Source of the DNA: Mycteria americana
Taxonomy: Eukaryota > Chordata > Aves > Ciconiiformes > Ciconiidae
Reading direction: 5' to 3'
Assembly (NCBI RefSeq): GCF_035582795.1
Contig: NC_134373.1
Location: 32,086,501-32,150,500 of the forward strand
Length of the DNA stretch: 64,000 bases
In this document: positions 56,522 to 64,000 of the stretch, in pieces
How the letters are laid out: the number at the start of each line of letters is the position of its first letter
Position numbering within the stretch: position 1 is the stretch's first letter
Notes under the pieces: generated by a model
Told to the model about the DNA's origin: nothing
The model's database searches: none
The model's input: the letters and a program-made list of their open reading frames with translations, nothing else
Position numbers and translations under genes: made by a program

Positions 56522-58569
56522 CTGCAAAAACATAAGCAAAGCACATTAGATGAAATCGCGAGGGTAGGAGGTAGGACCTCCATTAGGGTATTACTGGCCC
56601 TAGCTAACAGCCTTTTTCTTTCCATGCCATTGCTCTGCTTCAGAGGTTTGTACTACAGGGAGAAGGAACAACTGCAGCACAGACAGACATACCTGAGTTA
56701 GCTAACAGAGATGCCAATCCCACATGGGCCTCCGCATGGGTTGTTCAGTTCCCTGGGCATCTTGCTAAGCCATGCTGATGCCTAATGCCCTTCACAGCTA
56801 TCATTACAGAAGCTGCGGAGACTAAAACTAGTCACAGCTGTGCCTGCAAGTACTGAAATCAAATCTCCCACAATAGTGCAAACCACTCCTCAGTGAACTT
56901 CCTCAGATGTTTACCCCTGTAACAGTCACCATAGCTGTGACGCTCTTTCTCCAGCTCCCTTCATCTGCTTCCATACTTCAGGACCATGACTAACCTTTCA
57001 CAGCCTCAGAATGTGCCACTCAACGTGACTCTACCTGAGTATCAGAGATACCAAAACCAGTTCCTTGGTATTGAAATACAGGTCTTGAAGGGTGACAACT
57101 TTGTCTGTCTACGTGCAGTATTTGGAAGCCTAGTGCACTTTTTGGTAAAAAGGAATTCAACTTAGAATACATCATTTAAATATTGAGATTTTTTCGTCTC
57201 ATGTGCATTTTGGATATTGCTGGGGAGGTGGAAGATAGAAACTTCTGGTTTTCCTCAGTTGGAGGCTTGCTCCTGCAGTCCTTATCTGCATGAATAGAGC
57301 CAGTATCACCAGAACCTGGTGTGCAGATGAGCAACCAGCTGTGCAAACATCCAGCACAATACGAAAACCTTGCAGTTATATGACTTTCAAAATGAAGTTT
57401 AATGATTACATAGTTATTGAAACAAATGTTTTCCTAAGACACAAAAATGTTGACTTTTTAAAAAAATTACTGATTAAGAAAATAATTATGGAAGTTAAGC
57501 ACTTCAAAAGACTTTAAAGGGAATAAATATCTTCCTTGGGAATAATCCTGTCAGAAGTAATCTAGCAAAACCTACAAAATAATGATGATGTTGATCTGGA
57601 TGAACTAGTGGCCAAAGGTTGAATGAGAAAGGATGGGGTAAAATGAGGGAAGATTAAAAGAAAAAGATAGAAAGTGTGAGATGCTATAAACAGTGGTTAC
57701 AGTGGACGTGGACTGATAAAATCCTGTCCCATTTTGCTGGTTAAAACTGCTAATGGGCATTATCACTTTCTCCTTAAGAAAGGCAAAGCCGCCAAACCAG
57801 CCAAAAAATACAGCCACTTCCTCAGCAATAAAAACATCCAAATGCTGGGGAAAACTGCTGTTGACTTTGATCAAAGCCTTACTGTGGTAGACTATGTCAG
57901 GTATCCCTCCTGATACTCAATGATACTCAAATTATCATTCCTAGGAAAATCACTGAGCAGACAGAAATAGCCACAGTCTGCCATAAACATGCGTTTAGTT
58001 CTTGGACAGAGGGACTTCTCTGACTGCTGTGGTTTTACTTTTAGAGAGGGAAAATGGGGTAGTCTAATCTGACCAAGACACTTAAATATCAGTTCACTAT
58101 TTGGAAGAGTGCAAGTTCCATTGATCAATGAATTCCCTGAAAAAACTTTTGTAATTCCTTGTAGTTCAGACATGATGGAAAATCCATCTCCCTGCCCAAC
58201 TTAAACCTATTAGAAGATATATAAATAGAATTTTTAGGTATGAGGGAAAAGACTGGGAGGGAGGAAGGGAGATGGATACCAAGGGTTTGCCGCTGCATTC
58301 AGCATGAGAATGCCCAGGCAGAAGAAAAAGAGACTGCCAGAACATAGGTTATCTTTATTCATTTTGGCAACACTTAAAACACCATTCCACTAGGAGTCAT
58401 CATTATACAGTACATCTCTTGTTAAAACACAAATATCAGAGACCAGATGTCCTTAACCTCTGGAATGAGTTATTGCCCTGCTTAGTTGTCACATTCTACT
58501 CACCTCATTTTCTGGCAGAATAAAAGGGACTATTTAAACAAGCATGAATTTATAGTGTAGATATCAGGA

Positions 58570-58690
58570 GCTGAATCACAGAGAGGTTAAATGATTTGTC
58601 CAAGATTAGAAAGAGAGGTTGTAGCAAAGATGAGAACTGAATCTAGATCTCCTGGTGCCCGAACAGCAGCACCCCTCTTCCCTGTGCTAG
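58570..58690 (-). mobile_element. MIR-like core-SINE relic
   Basis: 'cacagagaggttaaatgatttgtccaag' followed by a degraded 'gaactgaatctagatctcctggtgcc' follows the reverse complement of the MIR core region (cacagagaggttaagtgacttgcccaag ... gaacccaggtctcc). Ancient, inactive, no target-site duplication visible. Confidence 0.7.
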
Positions 58691-61600
58691 TCCTGCCCCA
58701 GCCTCCTCAGAGCTCCAAGTGCAAATTCAACGCTCGCACCATTCACGATAACAGAACCCTTGTACAATACTACAGCAGCCACCAGAGAGCTGGTTGCGTG
58801 GCACACATGGATTGTATGATTTTAGTCAAACAGCAGCGATAGCCATCTTTTTTTCACTACAACTTATTATCCATGCAGACCTTGTAGGGAATGATGCCAC
58901 CTTTGTTCTCTTCAAAATTTGTACAGAAGAATATTCAGCTGTATGTCTTGTTTTCCTCCTATATAATCATCATTGCATCATCTCAAGATGCAGATAGAAG
59001 AACTTGGATAAGTAACAGCTGACTTATCCTAAATCGAAACAGAACGGAGCAGTTGCTGATAGCAAGAGGAAAATACTTTGAAGAAAAAGCTAAGCCAGTA
59101 GTCTATCACCTTACAGAGGCATCTGTTCGGGTTTGTCAAAGTAGTGCAGATTCTCTGATATCTGCTATGCACACAGCTAAATGTGGATGGTATATGTTTG
59201 GGTTTTTTTTTAAAAAAAGAAAATGCTAGCTTGCTCTAATGCTCTCTACTGAATTTTACATTGAAGGAGGAAAGAATGCATACACTTCAGTCTTTGCAGA
59301 GCACAGTAGCCTGCTTCCCATGCAGGACATGAAAATGCAGTCTCTCTTTGCTGACTTTCAACACACTTCTGTTTCCAAATGAAACTCTGGGCATGATTTA
59401 TCAGTTGCCTAGGCCACAGTTACCTTAGTGACCTCTCTTTCCATGACTCACCTAGATAACTGCAATCCATTTGGCCAGCATAGTTTACAGAAGCAAGGCT
59501 TAGGTACGTGAGCACTGGAGAGAAAACGTTCAGGGCCAAGGGGATATCAGCGGTAAAGAAAATGCTACATGGCTTTAGTCTAATATCTGCCAGCCTTGGG
59601 AATATTTCTACTTTCCTAACAAATTTTTCCCAGTAGGCGAAGACGAAAACCTGCGACCCTGGCTGGACTCCCTTGAGCCAGAAAGAAGCACATTTTTGTT
59701 TGAAGTCTACCATGTGCTGCTGCTTGCAGATCTGCTCAATGTATAAATACTGGGGTAGTAGCTGCTATGGGAGATCATAAACAAGAATGTAAGCCTAATC
59801 TTTGCTCTTTCTTAATATGACAGATGTATATGTACCATTTTACCACGCTTAAAAATTATTTGATATCAGATTGGATGGTATTCTACAGCTCTGCGCATTC
59901 AGAGAATTTGCAGATGGTCTCTCCATGTGTCTGGTTTGTTTCTCAACAGTTTATTCTATGGGGATTTTAAAGGTTACCCTTTATTCATCTGTCTGTATTG
60001 AAAGCTAGGATATTTTGCCAAACTACATTCCCTTCTGGAATATGAAATCTCTACCAGCACAATTAACCGCTTCCAATAAAAACATCCAGTGAGTTGAGGA
60101 GCGGTGTGGAAGTCAAGCACAATTCTCTATTTTGTCCTTCTGTTTTAGCGTTTAGTATACCATTAATGTCCTTGAGCTGCCCTTCTTCAATATTTCATTT
60201 GCATGTCATGTGCGGTCTTTTATACACACAAACATACTTCATACTTGGGCTTATATTATGAGGGCTTTACATAGGCTTCATTGGACCACAATTTTGTTCT
60301 TCCTGTTCTGGACCAAACCATAGCCACAAGCCAATATGTGAACTAGAAGGAAGGGAGTGCATCCAAAAATACCCTGCTCCTTGTGAACATTTCTGTAGGG
60401 GAAGCAATTAATTTAAAACATTGAGCTCTAACTTCAGTTTCACTATTATATGCAACAACAGAAAACATGTATATATTCTCCACCATAAGATATCTTAACT
60501 ATATGAAACTAGAGGTACTCCAAGTCTTGGCTAACTTACAGCTTGCATATAACACCAAAATCAAGACTAAGCTACACTTTATGATATTCTAGATTGTCAC
60601 AGTCAAATTAACTGTATCCACACAGTCCTGTTGAACTTGGTCAGAATTCTACAAACTCCACCTCCTTTGTAGCAGATAGTACTTATACCTCTTTTACTAG
60701 GATGCATGATCACCTCATTTGCCTAATAGTATGACTGCAGAGGCTAACAAGATAGTGGGAGGTTGGACAGTTAAATGCTAAGGGGGACTCAAGCACAAAG
60801 CTCCCTACGTAATCTCTTTAGGAATATCAGTAGGGTTGCCCCGAGCTGGCTCCCAAAGCCTAGCGGCAGGCAAAGGAGATGGACAAGCAGTTAATTTGGC
60901 CTCAAGCCTGCCTCAGGGACTGTTCTGCACAGCAGCACAGAGACTGCATAAAGTCACTGACACTAGTGGCACAGAGGAAACAGCAGCAGCAACTCATACA
61001 TGCTATACACCATGCATAGGGGAGTAAGAGGGCAGTGCAGGTGATGTGAAGGAGGGCTCTACTGCTTTCCTCCCTTTGTGTTCCAGAAAACTAGGCACAG
61101 ATTAAAAAAAACCCTACTTCCCAACAGCGGGAGACATAAATTTCCACTACCCCAGAGCAAGGAGGTCAGATTCCAGTTTATTCTTTGTGGCATGCGTTCC
61201 TTAGGGCAGATGGTAAGGTCATGAGCTGGCCTCACGTGAAATGTATAAGCCACATTTAAGACCATACCAGGATCGAAATGTGCACATCTTATTTACTGCC
61301 AAATTGAATTCAGCTGCACTCCTTCCTCAGATGAATTCTCAGGAATATTTTGGTAAACAGGTTTTGATATACAGCCTGGAGTAACCTTTAATTAATTTGT
61401 ATTTCTACACTCTGAGAAGCATAAAGCATAAGCCTGCTCAGCCTTTAAATCATTGCTATTTATAAGACAAATTTGACTTGAGGTCCTTGCCTTTTTCTCA
61501 GTGGTGTGTAACCCAGAATTCCTCCTGATAAGGAAAGGGACTTTCTCTCTTTCTGCAGAGGCGGCGAACCCACAGCTCACACAGGACACCCACATAACAT

Positions 61601-62760
61601 GAAACCGTGCTATCCAGAGCTCACTGCCTTCTCCACATGGCTCAGTTTACAGAGTCCGCAGAACACAAGCACCATTCCAGGAGACCAAAAAAGGCAGCAA
61701 TCTCCTTATCTAACTCTAAGCGCAGGGAAATGGAAATTGTTCTGCTACTTGATGTGAGGGTCAGGCTGAGCCAAAGCAAGGCGATAGGGCTTGCTGCACA
61801 CTAAGAGCTTGCAGGGCTCTGGCGGGCTCTTGAGCAGCAATGCTGTTCCAGTAGAAAGCCTCTGAAAACTGAGAACAGGATAACCACAGCCTCTGAAAAA
61901 AGTTATTTTTCTTTCACGAACAGAGACAGCACTGAAGCAATGCCTCTGAAGTAGTTTTCTTTATCTGTTCTCAAAATTGGTTTGGTTTCTTTCTAAATCC
62001 AGTTATCATATTACTGTATAATACTATTATTAGATATTGTGATATTTGTCTGCCAGATAAAGAACAGACAGAAAGAAACAATTTAATTCCATTCCACAAG
62101 CTGTTTAGCCAGAGAAGGTATTTAATATGCTGCAAAAGCCAGTTGAACACTGTCCATGCCGACAGCACTGGCAAAGCCTTCATTTGAAATTCATCAGCAG
62201 GAGAAAAGCGAAACCATAAAAGGTCATAAATGAACTCTGCATTATTGCTGACAGGGCTTGGGGTCATGGCAGACCTCTCTGCTTTGCTCGGAAAACTATG
62301 CCCTGCAGCTTTTTTTCCAAGGGAGAGGAGTGCTATAAGTAGAGATATTATTACCCCCTAACACCCTGTAACAACCATTAGCACCCTTCTGGATGTTAGC
62401 GTACCATAGGTTTAGCATAAAATTAAAGTAGAAAAGAATGCCTGCGTTCTCCCGCAAAACAACACAAGAGAAGTTGAAATGAACGGAAATTTTCTCCTAA
62501 CAAAACAGCCTCCCCAGCAGAGCCGAGGACCACATGGACAAGGTTAGTTAGCTCAGGGGACCGGAGTTTGAAATTCACCCCTCCCCTGTAATACACACTG
62601 TGGACTGCTGCTAGCCTCCTCAAAGTGTGATCCCTCACCATATTGGCCCTCCAAACAACTCTGACATAAAACTAAGTTATTTAAAAACTGCCCTTTTGAG
62701 ACCTGCAGATAAAGTAGCTCACAAATACTGGAGGCCCAGAGCACTGCTTCGTGCTGTTGT

Positions 62761-62886
62761 TCCCACTTTGCCAGTTGGGGTAACTGAGGCATAAAAGAGT
62801 AAAATGATCTTGCCCAGGGACACGCAGGAGAATGGAGCTGGGAACGAAACCAGAGCTCACCACTCCCACGCAAATGCCCTCAGCAC
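62761..62886 (-). mobile_element. MIR-like core-SINE relic
   Basis: 'ggtaactgaggcataaaaga', 'atgatcttgcccagggacac' and 'ggagctgggaacgaaaccag' match in order the reverse complement of the MIR core and 3' region. It may extend left to about 62710. Old and inactive. Confidence 0.7.
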
Positions 62887-64000
62887 AAGAACATCTCCTT
62901 CTGCCACAGGCCTAATGGAACAAACAAATATATAATGCATTCTCAGGAGCTCTTCTTCTAAACCATCTGCTCCTGTGCCTGAGTCAACAAGCTATTCGGA
63001 TTACTCATGTGCTACATGTTGGGCATTTGGTTTGACAACTGATTGAATTAGAGCTCTGATACCTGTCCTCTGAAAGGCAGAATAAATTTTAGGACTTCAC
63101 CCAGTAAGACTATCAGCAGATTCCAAGTCTCCACCAGGGTGAGTTTGGATTCTAGGAACCCCATGTTCATGTGCAGGAGTCATGATGAATCGTTTCTTAG
63201 TAACTAAGACATTCCTAGCATTTAACAGCAGATAAAATACAGGAATTCTGTTGTGAGAAATACTGTCATGATACTTCCCTTTCTTCATCACAAGAAATGT
63301 GAAGGTAAGTATCAGGAAAAATAACTAAGCAGGGAGTTCTACTGGAATTTATCCTAGCAGAAATGACATTGAAACTAGATAGCCCTTCAAGAAATAAATC
63401 TGGATCAGTGTACCGGCACTGATGCATAGGGCAACGTAGGCTGCTTTTCTCTATACATTGTTACCTTGCTGTGAAAATTTAGTTTTGATACAGCTGCAGA
63501 GTTTTGCCACCAAGCATTAATGGGAAGGCTGACAGTGGAGGTTACAACACTGTGGAACTACAACAGCAGCAAGAACAGCAACGTAAGACATCTCTTCCTT
63601 AACTAGCAGTTTAGTTGCTCTTTACCCATAACACTGGTGACAAAAATCCTCCAGCAATCCAGAGGAATTTAAAAGGCTAAAGGTTAGAGACCAAGTCCAC
63701 CCACATATTCTTAGGAAATTCACTGCATTCTCGACCCTAACTGTAAACAGGGAATCACATGGATACTGCAAGATATAATCTGATGCTTCTCAAAAGATGA
63801 CGTTTCAGAAGCATTCACATTAGCATTTCTGAGCTGCAGTATTCTCTGTAGAAGTGTGGATGGTTGTTCTGTTTCACTGTCTGCTTACAGATGTCTGCAC
63901 TTGCTTTTCCAGAGAGAGAACGCACAGTTTCTGACCACTGCTGGATCCACTCAGTCCGAGCGGCTAGCACTGAGCCAGACTTCTCAGGAACTCACAAAAA

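Larger units (their letters stand above)
56522..64000 (-). other. MYLK: MYLK intron upstream of the fibronectin III exon (continues past the window)
   Basis: I searched both for splice-bounded Ig-like exons and for the Tyr-x-Cys Ig signature on the minus strand and found none that I can support. It holds two MIR-like relics. The next coding exon, or a promoter for the short smooth-muscle isoform, may lie here unrecognised or beyond 64000. Confidence 0.55.

Noticed and set aside
56697..56780. CAG|GTATGT donor-like site upstream of the fibronectin III exon
   Set aside because: The phase-1 frame before it meets a TGA within about 20 codons and shows no Ig features.
58480..58530. GAG|GTGAGT donor-like site on the minus strand
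   Set aside because: Upstream sequence has stops in all frames or leaves only an 8-base exon.
59420..59713. 97-codon minus-strand frame, considered as a MYLK Ig exon
   Set aside because: No Ig Cys/Trp pattern and no fitting phase-1 donor; the nearby GTAACT and GTGAGT are not preceded by domain-like coding.

Overview
The window is vertebrate nuclear DNA and most probably avian. It carries two multi-exon genes with GT-AG introns, both on the minus strand. The interspersed repeats include two clear CR1 LINE 3' ends, the typical bird family, and two old MIR-like core-SINE relics. The proteins read from the exons are nearly identical to what I remember of chicken smooth-muscle MLCK and human HACD2. 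A few substitutions relative to remembered chicken MLCK suggest a different bird, but I could not align anything.

Region 1 (1-21.7 kb): HACD2 (PTPLB), very-long-chain (3R)-3-hydroxyacyl-CoA dehydratase 2. All seven coding exons can be placed: 21592-21722, 14924-15041, 14552-14570, 9984-10072, 3796-3917, 2938-3116 and 503-585. They join in frame into a 246-residue ER membrane protein that keeps the YPMGVSGE catalytic motif and a C-terminal KKxx ER-retrieval signal. The first exon sits in a CpG island, and its start codon lies in a perfect TISU/YY1-type element. The 3' UTR runs off the left edge.

Region 2 (21.7-24.5 kb): a short intergenic gap with the upstream half of the CpG island, a CTCF-like motif and a probable old repeat.

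Region 3 (about 24.5-64 kb): the 3' part of MYLK (smooth-muscle/non-muscle myosin light chain kinase). Eleven coding exons join in frame into 584 C-terminal residues: fibronectin type III domain, acidic linker, complete Ser/Thr kinase domain, autoinhibitory and calmodulin-binding segment, and C-terminal Ig domain with an acidic tail. The N-terminal two thirds of the long isoform must lie beyond 64 kb. Nested in the last three exons is telokin (KRP), an independently expressed 151-residue protein. Its putative intronic promoter (TATA box plus CArG-like box) is visible at 29677-29739.

How they relate: the order MYLK > HACD2, both transcribed right to left, matches what I recall of the mammalian locus. 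MYLK encodes the kinase that phosphorylates myosin regulatory light chain. Telokin is its free C-terminal Ig domain, which binds myosin and opposes contraction. HACD2 is an unrelated lipid-elongation enzyme whose promoter lies about 3 kb past the MYLK 3' end. I see no novel gene system. The most interesting structure is the gene-within-gene arrangement and its candidate promoter. Everything else is intron with old repeats.
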